NCBI GenBank assembly: GCA_038235165.1
Contig: JBBSUG010000010.1
Coordinates: 1 to 64,000 of the forward strand
Source of the DNA: GCA-002050365 sp038235165
GTDB taxonomy: Bacteria; Acidobacteriota; Blastocatellia; Pyrinomonadales; Pyrinomonadaceae
Length of the DNA: 64,000 bases
Direction: 5' to 3'
Part shown: piece after piece, positions 24,968 through 33,408 of the stretch
Position numbering within the stretch: the first letter of the stretch is position 1
Layout: the number at the start of each line of letters is the position of its first letter
The notes under the pieces: generated by a model
What the model saw: the letters and a program-made list of their open reading frames with translations, nothing else
Databases searched by the model: none
What the model was told of the DNA's origin: nothing
Position numbers and translations under genes: made by a program

Positions 24968-25765
24968 ATGATTCAAGGATTGTTCGATGAAACGGAAGAT
25001 ACAGACCAGCCTGAAAAAGAAATGAACAAAGCGAAAAAAAATGTTTTCGCCGACGATGTTTTGTTCGAAATTACAAAACCGAACCATAAAAAAGAAATTA
25101 TAAACGAGACGGCGACGGAAGCAGCGGTTGCGGCAACAGCAGAAACAGCGGCAGGCAGACAGTTATCCGACGAGACGGTTATCGAAGAAATTGCGCCGCC
25201 ACCGTCAATGGAAACGGCAGGCGGTGAAATCGAATTATCCCCATTCGATGAATTAGAGATTGAAAAATTAATATCGCCGCTGACATCAAATGAATTTGAT
25301 GTCGAAGAAATGCAGTTGCCGCCGTTTGATGAGGGAGTTGCCGGAGAAAAGTCGTCGCCAACAGCTGATGAGGCAAGTAATCAAGAGATAATATCGCCGC
25401 TGCCGAACGTGGTAAATGTTGAAGAAAAGCAATTTGACCAACCTGCAATAAATATCAGCTTTTCTGAGCCGCACGAATCATTTCCGGTTGCCGAACCGAT
25501 CACTGAAACGGATAAAAGAGATGCGCCGCCGCTTTTTCAAACGCAGTATACGCCCGAACTTCCGGAAGATACCGCCCGCAAAAGCGGACTCGCACTGTCG
25601 GCGGGAATCGCGCTGTTTGTCGCCGTCGTCTTTATGATGATTATCGGCTGGTTTGCCGATTTGCTGTTAGGAACTTCACCGTGGGGAATTGTTTGCGGGA
25701 TTTTGGTCGGTTCGATCATCGGTTTTTATCAGTTTTTCAGGACGACTTCGCAGATTATAAAATAA
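24968..25765 (+). CDS. AtpZ/AtpI-like protein with a long acidic N-terminal extension
   Basis: The last ~65 residues (TARKSGLALSAGIALFVAVV to the end) have the two-helix AtpZ/ATPase_gene1 pattern associated with F1Fo ATP synthase operons. They are preceded by ~195 acidic, low-complexity residues containing two imperfect repeats. Compare ISPLTSNEFDVEEMQ with ISPLPNVVNVEEKQ, and LSPFDE with LPPFDE. The ATG at 24968 was chosen over an upstream in-frame start in cysteine-rich sequence. It heads the Fo cluster. Typical AtpZ is about 80-100 residues, so the extension is unusual. Its function is unknown. Confidence 0.75.
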   Translation: MIQGLFDETEDTDQPEKEMNKAKKNVFADDVLFEITKPNHKKEIINETATEAAVAATAETAAGRQLSDETVIEEIAPPPSMETAGGEIELSPFDELEIEKLISPLTSNEFDVEEMQLPPFDEGVAGEKSSPTADEASNQEIISPLPNVVNVEEKQFDQPAINISFSEPHESFPVAEPITETDKRDAPPLFQTQYTPELPEDTARKSGLALSAGIALFVAVVFMMIIGWFADLLLGTSPWGIVCGILVGSIIGFYQFFRTTSQIIK

Positions 25766-25914
25766 TGGTAAATGTTGGATTTTTTTAATTTCCTGTTTCG
25801 CTTTTAAAGGCTTTGCAATTTTCGAGTTTGAGAAAAAATGCACAAATTCATTTCCAAACCTGTTTCTCGCTTTGAATTTTCCGCTCTAACCTTATAAAAT
25901 GCTTGTTTCGCATA

Positions 25915-26340
25915 ATGAGCGACAACTTTGAAACCAACATAGATGGACAGACGACGATTGTGCCGCTTTCTCACGCGAGGATTTTGTGGATTATGGCAGT
26001 CGTCCTGAGCGTCGCTGTCATCGTAAGTCTTTTTCTCGCCGACGGGCGTGTTACAAGCGGATTAATTATCGGCGGAATTTTGTCATTTGTTAATTATTAC
26101 TGGCTCAAATTTGCGCTCCGAAGTGTTTTTGAAAAGGCGGGCGGCGAAAAACCGAGATTTTTGATCGGGAAATATATGCTGCGTTATTTCGCGGTCGGCG
26201 CGGTCATCGTGTTGGTTGCGCTGACCAAAATAGTTTCGGTCGTCGCGTTGATCGGCGGACTGCTTGCTTTTGCAGCGGCAATTTTAATCGAATCTTTTAT
26301 TTTAATATTTATACACATCTCGAAACGAGAGGAATTATAA
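25915..26340 (+). CDS. atpI: ATP synthase protein I-like membrane protein
   Basis: This 141-residue protein has four membrane helices (about 20-40, 45-65, 85-105, 108-130) and the AtpI-type GLIIGGILSFVNYYWLKFAL segment. AtpI-family proteins assist c-ring assembly or ion supply to the ATP synthase. It ends 3 bases before atpB, consistent with translational coupling. The start at 25915 (MSDNF) is preferred. Confidence 0.75.
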   Translation: MSDNFETNIDGQTTIVPLSHARILWIMAVVLSVAVIVSLFLADGRVTSGLIIGGILSFVNYYWLKFALRSVFEKAGGEKPRFLIGKYMLRYFAVGAVIVLVALTKIVSVVALIGGLLAFAAAILIESFILIFIHISKREEL

Positions 26341-26343
26341 AAA

Positions 26344-27249
26344 ATGTTTTTATTTGCGGAAGGCGGCGGTGAACACACCCCGTTGATTGTTGAATTTATT
26401 AATCACTACATCGGCGAGCCGATTCATGAACTGGAAATGGCGACGACCTACAAGTTTTGGTCGTGGCTTTTTGCTAAGTTCGGCACAACGCCTGAAGTTG
26501 TTTTTGGCGCATACACGGCGGAAAACGCGATTCCGTGGTACACGGTGATGTTCGTCATCGCCTGTATTTTAACCGTTATCGCCATCTGGATTTTTAGAGG
26601 GAAACTTTCCGAAGGCGATCCGGCACCGTCGCAACTGACGCTCGAAGCCGGTTTTATCGCGCTCAAAGATTTAATCATCAGCGTCGTCGGTGAACACGGT
26701 TATCGTTATTTTCCGGTCGTAGCGACGTTCGCCGTGCTAGTTCTGATTTCCAATTTGATGGGCTTATTCCCGATGTTTATGGCTCCGACGGCTTCCGTTA
26801 ACGTCACTTTCGCGCTCGGTATCGCGTCATTTGTTTACTACAACTACATCGGCATCAGCGAGAATGGATTTTTCAAACATCTGCGCCATTTTGCGGGTCC
26901 GCAGTTGCCGCTGGGTATAGCGATATTTATTACGCCGCTGCTGTTCGGCATCGAAATTATCAGTAACTTGATTCGCCCGCTGACACTCGGGGTGCGGTTG
27001 TTTGCCAATATGTTTGCCGACGAACAAATTTCGAGTCAAATTTCCGGTCTCGCGCCGCCGTTCACTCAGTTTTTACTGCCGGTCGCGCTGATGCCGCTGG
27101 CGGTTTTCGTCGCTTTCGTCCAAACGCTGGTGTTCACGCTGTTGTCGATGATCTACATCAGCGAAGTGAGCCATGCGCCGCACGAACACACGCATGGCGG
27201 CGAACATTCACCAACTACCGGTGAAGCAATCGTCACGGCACACGTTTAG
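26344..27249 (+). CDS. atpB: ATP synthase Fo subunit a
   Basis: Subunit a forms the ion half-channels against the c ring. The 301-residue protein has the essential arginine in NLIRPLTLGVRLFANMFADE, the GLFPMFMAPTASVNVTFALG segment and a final helix TLVFTLLSMIYISEV. The C-terminus is His-rich (HAPHEHTHGGEH). The long N-terminus before the first helix is hydrophilic. It follows atpI and precedes atpE with an unusual ~300-base gap. Confidence 0.96.
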   Translation: MFLFAEGGGEHTPLIVEFINHYIGEPIHELEMATTYKFWSWLFAKFGTTPEVVFGAYTAENAIPWYTVMFVIACILTVIAIWIFRGKLSEGDPAPSQLTLEAGFIALKDLIISVVGEHGYRYFPVVATFAVLVLISNLMGLFPMFMAPTASVNVTFALGIASFVYYNYIGISENGFFKHLRHFAGPQLPLGIAIFITPLLFGIEIISNLIRPLTLGVRLFANMFADEQISSQISGLAPPFTQFLLPVALMPLAVFVAFVQTLVFTLLSMIYISEVSHAPHEHTHGGEHSPTTGEAIVTAHV

Positions 27250-27552
27250 TTTTGGAAAAATTTGGTGCAAAGATTAAAAACCAAAAACTCTTTTCAAGTT
27301 TGCGATTTAACGATTGGTCGCAATGTTTCGAATTTCAGTCGTATTTAGAAAGACTATTTAATAAATTTGATAGAAACTTGTATTTTATAGCAGTGATGCC
27401 CGCACGCGACAGGAGCCTTGACTCCAACGAGAGTAGAAAACGAGCGCATACCGGAAGTGAGGCGAAATAATACACAACCGCAGGTTTTTTGAAAAATTTG
27501 GTTAAAGTCTTTAATTAGTTAGATAAAAATAAATTAGGAGACTATTTAAAAA
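27250..27552. other. Gap between atpB and atpE
   Basis: The outer parts are AT-rich, but roughly 27390-27480 is a GC-richer block (around GCCCGCACGCGACAGGAGCC) that looks like inserted intergenic repeat material. An open frame across it lacks a ribosome-binding site and family resemblance. The atpE ribosome-binding site (TTAGGAGAC) lies at its right end. Confidence 0.5.
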
Positions 27553-27864
27553 ATGAACAAATTTAAGTATATGTTTTTTTCCGCACTGGCATTGGCAATG
27601 ATGGCAATTCCGGCTCTCGCGCAGGGTGCGGCGGACAATGAATCAACCGTTTCGTCGTCAAAAGCAATTGCCGCCGGCATCGGTTTCGGTTTAGCGGCAG
27701 GACTTGCCGCTATCGGACAGGGCATCGTCGGCTCAAAAGCGGCGGAAGGCGCAGCGCGCAATCCGGGCGCGGCGGGAACGGTGCAGACGTTGATGATTAT
27801 CGCGCTTGCACTGATCGAATCACTCGTTCTGTTCGCATTGCTGATCGTTTTCGTCAAACTCTAA
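27553..27864 (+). CDS. atpE: ATP synthase Fo subunit c, with N-terminal signal peptide
   Basis: The hairpin of two helices (about 36-62 and 76-103) forms the rotor ring. The ion-binding glutamate is E89 in MIIALALIESLVLF, and a glutamine (Q56) sits in helix 1 (LAAIGQGIVG). The loop KAAEGAARNPGA matches the family's RxP region. The first ~24 residues look like a cleavable signal peptide (MNKFKYMFFSALALAMMAIP, ending ALAQ), which standard c subunits lack. Q56, E89 and S90 match part of the sodium-binding signature. No F1 or b/delta genes follow; the next gene is a kinase homologue. Confidence 0.95.
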   Translation: MNKFKYMFFSALALAMMAIPALAQGAADNESTVSSSKAIAAGIGFGLAAGLAAIGQGIVGSKAAEGAARNPGAAGTVQTLMIIALALIESLVLFALLIVFVKL

Positions 27865-27881
27865 ACTTTAACGAAAACTTG

Positions 27882-27921
27882 AAAATGCGGGTGAAGCCTC
27901 TGTGCTTTACCCGCATTTTTT
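27882..27921 (+). terminator. Terminator after atpE
   Basis: AAAATGCGGGT pairs with ACCCGCATTTT, the stem extends inward through GAAG/CTTT with a mismatch, and T6 follows. It ends the Fo cluster after subunit c, supporting a split ATP synthase gene set. Confidence 0.85.
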
Positions 27922-28030
27922 ATTCCAGATTGTAAATTCCAGATTCCAAATTGGAAGAAAAGATTTGCTCTTACAATATCTCTAGAGTCTGGAGTCTAGA
28001 ATCTGCAATCTGGAATCTGAAATTTGCAAT
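27922..28030. repeat. Heptamer-based palindromic repeat
   Basis: The left half has CCAGATT and CCAAATT units; the right half has GTCTAGA, ATCTGCA, ATCTGGA and ATCTGAA units in the complementary sense. Together they form an imperfect palindrome between atpE and the kinase homologue. Confidence 0.6.
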
Positions 28031-28112
28031 GACAACTTGTTGCAATTTTTTTGAATCGAATCGTTATTTAAAGCGTATTATAATAAAAGTTATATTTCTT
28101 ACAGGATGAAAA

Positions 28113-29693
28113 ATGTTAAATCAGATGATCGGAACAAATTTAGCGGACAAATATCAAATTGACGAAGTTTTGCGCGACAGCGGTTTGGGGAAAATCTACC
28201 GCGCCACGCATCTGTTGATGGATAAGCACGTCACGGTCAAAGTTTTGCCGCCTGCGCTGGCGATTGATGAAAACATCGTCAAACAATTTTCCGCCGAAGC
28301 GCGAACGGTTTCGCACATTTCTCATCCGAACATATTGAATGTGACGGATTTCGGTTCGGACAGAAACGGCGCGGTTTATATCGTGATGGAAGATGCCGAC
28401 GGCGAAACGTTGGAACAAATTATTAAACGCGAAGGCAAATTTTCGGTCGCCCGCGCCGTCAAAATCGCCCGTCAAATCGCCGCCGCGCTGTCCGCCGCAC
28501 ACGCCAACGGTGTCATCCATCATCATTTGAGCAGTCAGAATGTTTTGCTCACTCACACGGCTTTAGAGCCGGAAACCGTTAAAGTTTTAGATTTCGGTTC
28601 GGACACGCTGTACGAAAATGAAGATTTTGAAGACGGAGAGTCGAATTTAAGAAGTTTGGAATATGCGTCGCCCGAACAAAATTCATCGGTTGCCGATGCC
28701 GACGAACGTTCAGACGTTTATGCGCTCGGCGTAATTTTTTATGAAATGTTAGCCGGCGAAGTTCCTTTTACAGCAAAAAATCAAACTGATTTGATGATGA
28801 AACAGGCGGAAAATCCGCCCGCGCCGCTTTCCGCTTTTCGCGGTGATCTGTCCGGTCATATCGAGCCGATTGTCATTAAGGCACTGGCGAAAAATCCTGA
28901 TATGCGCTATCAAACTGCTGACGATCTTGCCTGCGATTTAGATTCCATATCAACCGATTTTGGCGAAAAAAGAATGGCTGCCGCGTCCGGGGCGCACGAA
29001 TATGCGACGAGTAACGTGTGGAAAACCGCTTTCGTCGTTTTAGTAGGAATTGTCGGTTTGAGCGCGGCGATGATTTATTTTACGCAGGGCAAACAAACGA
29101 ATCCGACAACACAATTGCAGACCGATGCCAACGGTCTGCCCGTTCAGCCGCTCAATCCGGCGACGGGAATGAACGAGCAGAGTACCGCGTCGGGTCTCGC
29201 GCCCTTCAACCCGGAGATGATGTCGAATTCGGCGATGGCGATGCCGCAGCCGATGCCCAACGGCGACGGATTGGGTGACGGCTACAACCCGTGGGCGAGC
29301 GGGAAGCCACCGGCGGGCGCACCTCCTCAGTATGTCACTCCGGGCGGACAAATTTATACGATTCCGGGCGACGGAAGTCAGTTTATGCCGCAGGACGGAC
29401 AATATGTGCTTGTTCCGCAGCCGCTCAATGCGAATTCAAACGCTAATGTGAGTGTTAAACCGTCACCAACCCCGAAAGGAAAAAATGCGGCGGCGAATGT
29501 CCAAACCCAGCCGTCACCGACTCCGGCGGCAAATCCGCAGCCGATCCCGGAAGTAAAACCGACTCCGGCGATTCCGAAACCGGAGAAAACACCGGTTAAA
29601 CCTGCCGAAAAACCGTTGGAGAAAACACCGGCAAAACCGCCTGTCTCCTCTGAAAAACAAAATCAGAGCGGAAAACAGCAAGACTCTTTTTAA
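28113..29693 (+). CDS. Membrane-anchored Ser/Thr protein kinase homologue, probable pseudokinase
   Basis: Residues ~14-270 have the PknB-like fold: ATP-lysine K43 (VTVKVLPP), alpha-C glutamate about E62, DFG at 160-162 and an SPEQ segment. However, the catalytic loop reads VIHHHLSSQNVLL where active kinases have HRDLKPEN. The catalytic Asp is His138 and the Lys is Ser140. The Gly-rich loop is also degenerate (LRDSGLG). A membrane helix (about 300-322) follows, then a ~200-residue Pro/Asn/Lys-rich tail outside the cytoplasm. It may bind nucleotide and act as a scaffold. No phosphatase is adjacent. Confidence 0.85.
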   Translation: MLNQMIGTNLADKYQIDEVLRDSGLGKIYRATHLLMDKHVTVKVLPPALAIDENIVKQFSAEARTVSHISHPNILNVTDFGSDRNGAVYIVMEDADGETLEQIIKREGKFSVARAVKIARQIAAALSAAHANGVIHHHLSSQNVLLTHTALEPETVKVLDFGSDTLYENEDFEDGESNLRSLEYASPEQNSSVADADERSDVYALGVIFYEMLAGEVPFTAKNQTDLMMKQAENPPAPLSAFRGDLSGHIEPIVIKALAKNPDMRYQTADDLACDLDSISTDFGEKRMAAASGAHEYATSNVWKTAFVVLVGIVGLSAAMIYFTQGKQTNPTTQLQTDANGLPVQPLNPATGMNEQSTASGLAPFNPEMMSNSAMAMPQPMPNGDGLGDGYNPWASGKPPAGAPPQYVTPGGQIYTIPGDGSQFMPQDGQYVLVPQPLNANSNANVSVKPSPTPKGKNAAANVQTQPSPTPAANPQPIPEVKPTPAIPKPEKTPVKPAEKPLEKTPAKPPVSSEKQNQSGKQQDSF

Positions 29694-29734
29694 GGGATTA
29701 AGCCGAAAAGATAAGGAATAAAGTAAAAACAATC

Positions 29735-29788
29735 GCCGTCAAAAAGCGCAAAATAAATGGAGATATTTATTTTGCGCTTTTTGACGGC
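29735..29788. terminator. Perfect 24-bp inverted repeat, bidirectional terminator
   Basis: Arms 29735-29758 and 29765-29788 are exactly complementary, with a 6-nt loop (GGAGAT). A5 and T5 runs within the arms supply terminator-like tails in both directions, between the convergent kinase homologue and mfd. Confidence 0.85.
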
Positions 29789-29817
29789 TGATTTTTCAAA
29801 CTTGATGCTGATTGCCT

Positions 29818-32800
29818 TTAGTTCTTTCGCAAATTTTCCAAGTTTATTCGCGCTGTTTCGATTAAGTTTTCCACTTTTACCACGATTTGCAAAATGCCGC
29901 TCGGCGAGAATTTTGCACCTTCGTTTTCGGCAAGAAATTCCATCAATTTTTCCGGCGCGATTTTGGCATTTTCGTTCAGTTTGACGGCGAAACCGTCTTT
30001 TGTTTTATCAACCGAAATGATGTGCATTTCTTCAGCTAATCTTCTCAAACGGGCGTATTCAAAAAGATTTTCCACCGATTCCGGCATTTTGCCGTAACGG
30101 TCTTGAATCTCCTCGTAAATGCGGCGCAAAACATCTTCGCTGTCAGCGGAGGAAATTCGTTTGTAAGTCCGCAGCCGCTGCGACGTTTCGGAAATATAAT
30201 CCTGCGGAATCGAAACGTCCGCGCCGAGATTAATCGAAACGCTCGTTTCGTCTTCGACCGTTTCGCCTTTCAATTCGGCAATCGTCCGCTCCAGCATCTT
30301 CGTGTAAAGATCAAAACCGAGCGCGTCCAATTGTCCCGATTGCTGCCCGCCGAGGATATTTCCCGCGCCGCGCAGTTCCAAATCGAGCGCGGCAATGCGA
30401 AAACCCGCCCCGAGATCGGAAAATTCACGAATCGCGCTCAAACGTCTTCGCGCAATCGGCGTTAATTCGAGTTCGCCCGGAATCAATAAATAAGCATAAG
30501 CGCGGCGATTTGAACGCCCGACGCGTCCGCGCAATTGATAAAGCTGTGAAAGCCCGTAATTATCTGAGCGATTGATGATGATCGTATTGGCGCGGGGAAT
30601 ATCAATGCCGTTTTCGATGATCGTCGTCGCCACCAGAACATCGTATTTATAATCAATAAATTCGAGCATTACCGCTTCGAGAGCCTTTTCGTTCATCTGC
30701 CCGTGACCGATGGCGATTCTTGCGTTTGGGACGATTTTTTGAATAAGTGCGGCGATGGCTTCGATGGTTTCAACGCGGTTATGAATAAAAAAGATTTGCC
30801 CGTTGCGTGATAATTCCAGTTCAATCGCCGATTTAATCACGCTGTCGGAAAACTGGACGACCTGCGTGTTAATCGCCAGACGATCACGCGGCGGCGTTTC
30901 AATCACGGACAAATCGCGCATTCCGAGCAGCGACATATTCAGAGTGCGCGGAATCGGCGTGGCGGAAAGCGTCAAAACATCAACTTTTTTCTTTAATTGT
31001 TTGAGTTTTTCCTTGTGCGCGACACCGAAACGCTGTTCTTCATCAACAACGACCAAGCCGATTTTCGGCATTTTGACATCGTTCGATAAAATGCGATGCG
31101 TGCCTATTAAAATATCAACTTCGCCTTTTTCGGCTTTGGCAACGACTTCTTTTTGCTCTTTCGGCGAACGAAAACGCGATAACAGTTCGATGGAAACGGG
31201 AAACGCCGAAAATCGCTGTTTGAATGTTTCCGAATGTTGGTAGGCGAGAATCGTCGTCGGAGTTAAAATGGCGACCTGTTTGCCGTCCATCACGGCTTTA
31301 AATGCGGCACGCATTGCCACTTCGGTTTTGCCATAACCGACATCACCGACGACTAATCTGTCCATTGGCACGGCGGTTTGCATATCATTTTTCGAATCTT
31401 CAATCGCGGCGGCTTGGTCAACGGTCAACTGATATGGAAACGCATCTTCAAATTCTTTTTGCCACGGCGTATCGGCTGAAAACGCAAAACCCTGCACCAT
31501 TTTTCGTTCGGCGTAAAGGCGCAGCAATTCGTCCGCCATATCGCGCATCGCCCGCTTCGCTTTCGCCTTTGTTTTCTGCCAGCCGAGACCGCCCAAACGA
31601 TCCAAAGTCGGCGCGATGGCTTCGCCCGAACCGTAGCGCGAAACTAAATCGAGCCGCTCGACCGGCACAAACAATTTTGAATTTTCGGCATACATCAACA
31701 GCATAAATTCGCGCTCGCTGCCCTGCGCCGAAATCGTTTGCAAACCTTCAAAACGCCCGATGCCGTGGTCAACGTGAACGACAAAATCGCCCGCTTTCAA
31801 ATCGCGGAAATCGGAAACAAACGCGGCGGTTTTACTTTTGGACTTTGGACTCTGGGTTTTAGACTTCGGACTTGAATATTCGTATTGGGTAGTTTCGCCA
31901 AAAATATCGGTTTCCGTGTAAACAATCAAATCGAGCGCGGGAATTTCAAAACTGCCTGATAAATCGCCGATGAAAACCGAATTTTCCGGCAGCGTCACAT
32001 CATAATCGCGCAATATTTCTTCGAGTCGTTCGGCTAAACCGAGCGTCTGCATCACAAAATTTTGCTGATTGAATTTGTGAGTCTTTGCGTGTGATTTCAG
32101 TTGGTTGGCAAAGTCTTTAACATTGCCGTGAAATTTGCGCGTCGAACGCGAACCGATTTCAATTTCAACTGATTTTTCGACTGCCGGAAAAAGAAATAAA
32201 TTTCGCGCTTTGTTCTTTGTCTTTTGTCCTACGCTCTCCAACAATTCCGGGTTTTCGAAGGCTGAATCTTGCTCGAACTGAAACTGTTCGTCCGTCGCAG
32301 CGGCGGTTTTTCCGAGAGCGCGAAGTTCAATACGTTTTTGTTTGTTCAAACTTTCGCGCAGTTCTTCGACCGACAAAAAAAGTTCATCCGGCGCGAGTCC
32401 GATTTCGTCGTGTTCGTCAATTTCCGCAAAACGTGCGGCGAGATGTTCGTAAAATTCCGCCAGCGTATTTTCGACAATCCCGGGTTCTTCGACAACAAAA
32501 ACGCAGTCTTTCAAATAATCGAAAATGCTCGAAGTGCGCGGTTTCGAGAGCGGCAGCAGAAATTCCCAGCCGGAAAAATCTTCACCTTCGGCGGCAAAAT
32601 CCGTTCGGTCTTTCAAATTTCGCGCAAATCTTTCATCGGAAAATCTCTCACTTGCAAAAAACGCCCAATCCACAAAATCCTGTGCTTTCGCCGCGAATTC
32701 GCGCATCGGCGCGATAGAAATTTCCTTTAAATGTTTGGTCGAAAGCTGCGTTTCTGCGTCAAATTCACGAATCGTATCGACCATATCGCCGAAGAATTCG

Positions 32801-33408
32801 ATTCGCACGGGATTTTCCGCCGTCGGCGACCAAACATCCATAATGCCGCCGCGCACGCTGAATTCACCGACATTTTTGATCGGTTCTTCGCGCACATATC
32901 CGCCCGCGACTAATTTTTCAATTAATAATTCGGGAGGGTAATCTTCGTCCAGTTTCAAAACCGCACCGAGTTCGCGCATTTCATCCGGTGCAGCGGTTTT
33001 CGTCACCAAAGATTTAGCTGAAACAATCACAAATTTCGGCTGACGACGCGCCAAATTCCACAATGTCAACGCCCGCTTCTCCAAAGTTTCGGCGTGCGGC
33101 GAAACTCCCGCATAAACATCACTTTCCATCGAGGGCAAACTCGAAGTTGCCGATTTTTCTTCCAATTTGGAATTTGGAATCTGGAATCTGGAACTGAAAA
33201 ACTCCAAATCACATTCCCACTTTTCAAGTTCTTTATTTGAATCGCTGATGACCACAAACGTCTTATTCGTTTCAACTTGCAGTTTCGCTAAAACAAAGGC
33301 GCGGGAAGCGATTGAAGTCAAACCGTTGAGAGACACAATGCGCGTTCCGCGATTTACGGCACTTCGCAGACGCTCAAATTCGGTTTCGGTTTCCGTTGAT
33401 AAAGACAT
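29818..33408 (-). CDS. mfd: Transcription-repair coupling factor
   Basis: Mfd removes RNA polymerase stalled at DNA lesions and recruits UvrA. The 1196-residue protein has the UvrB-like N-terminal region, the CarD-like polymerase-interaction domain (AGDFVVHVDHGIGRFEGLQ, from ~540), the RecG-like translocase (Walker A GDVGYGKTEVAMRA near 688, DEEQRFGV near 790, TTIIENGIDIPRANTIII, QLYQLRGRVGRS), and the C-terminal TRCF domain. Two heptamer-repeat tracts lie in frame, at about residues 72-81 (SRFQIPNSK) and 511-525 (SPKSKTQSPKSKSK). The latter is in the linker before the polymerase-binding domain. Confidence 0.97.
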   Translation of the reverse strand: MSLSTETETEFERLRSAVNRGTRIVSLNGLTSIASRAFVLAKLQVETNKTFVVISDSNKELEKWECDLEFFSSRFQIPNSKLEEKSATSSLPSMESDVYAGVSPHAETLEKRALTLWNLARRQPKFVIVSAKSLVTKTAAPDEMRELGAVLKLDEDYPPELLIEKLVAGGYVREEPIKNVGEFSVRGGIMDVWSPTAENPVRIEFFGDMVDTIREFDAETQLSTKHLKEISIAPMREFAAKAQDFVDWAFFASERFSDERFARNLKDRTDFAAEGEDFSGWEFLLPLSKPRTSSIFDYLKDCVFVVEEPGIVENTLAEFYEHLAARFAEIDEHDEIGLAPDELFLSVEELRESLNKQKRIELRALGKTAAATDEQFQFEQDSAFENPELLESVGQKTKNKARNLFLFPAVEKSVEIEIGSRSTRKFHGNVKDFANQLKSHAKTHKFNQQNFVMQTLGLAERLEEILRDYDVTLPENSVFIGDLSGSFEIPALDLIVYTETDIFGETTQYEYSSPKSKTQSPKSKSKTAAFVSDFRDLKAGDFVVHVDHGIGRFEGLQTISAQGSEREFMLLMYAENSKLFVPVERLDLVSRYGSGEAIAPTLDRLGGLGWQKTKAKAKRAMRDMADELLRLYAERKMVQGFAFSADTPWQKEFEDAFPYQLTVDQAAAIEDSKNDMQTAVPMDRLVVGDVGYGKTEVAMRAAFKAVMDGKQVAILTPTTILAYQHSETFKQRFSAFPVSIELLSRFRSPKEQKEVVAKAEKGEVDILIGTHRILSNDVKMPKIGLVVVDEEQRFGVAHKEKLKQLKKKVDVLTLSATPIPRTLNMSLLGMRDLSVIETPPRDRLAINTQVVQFSDSVIKSAIELELSRNGQIFFIHNRVETIEAIAALIQKIVPNARIAIGHGQMNEKALEAVMLEFIDYKYDVLVATTIIENGIDIPRANTIIINRSDNYGLSQLYQLRGRVGRSNRRAYAYLLIPGELELTPIARRRLSAIREFSDLGAGFRIAALDLELRGAGNILGGQQSGQLDALGFDLYTKMLERTIAELKGETVEDETSVSINLGADVSIPQDYISETSQRLRTYKRISSADSEDVLRRIYEEIQDRYGKMPESVENLFEYARLRRLAEEMHIISVDKTKDGFAVKLNENAKIAPEKLMEFLAENEGAKFSPSGILQIVVKVENLIETARINLENLRKN
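31834..31876. repeat. Heptamer tandem repeat inside mfd (linker)
   Basis: An 8-mer ACTTTTGG is followed by 7-mers ACTTTGG, ACTCTGG, GTTTTAG, ACTTCGG, ACTTGAA. On the coding strand it gives the low-complexity SPKSKTQSPKSKSK linker. Confidence 0.75.
33166..33193. repeat. Heptamer tandem repeat inside mfd (N-terminal region)
   Basis: Two copies of TTTGGAA are followed by two copies of TCTGGAA. It is translated in frame within the N-terminal UvrB-like part of Mfd. Confidence 0.75.

Noticed and set aside
27252..27470. Plus-strand frame of 72 codons between atpB and atpE
   Set aside because: It begins at TTG without a Shine-Dalgarno. The Arg/Ser-rich end coincides with the GC-rich block. No homology recognised.
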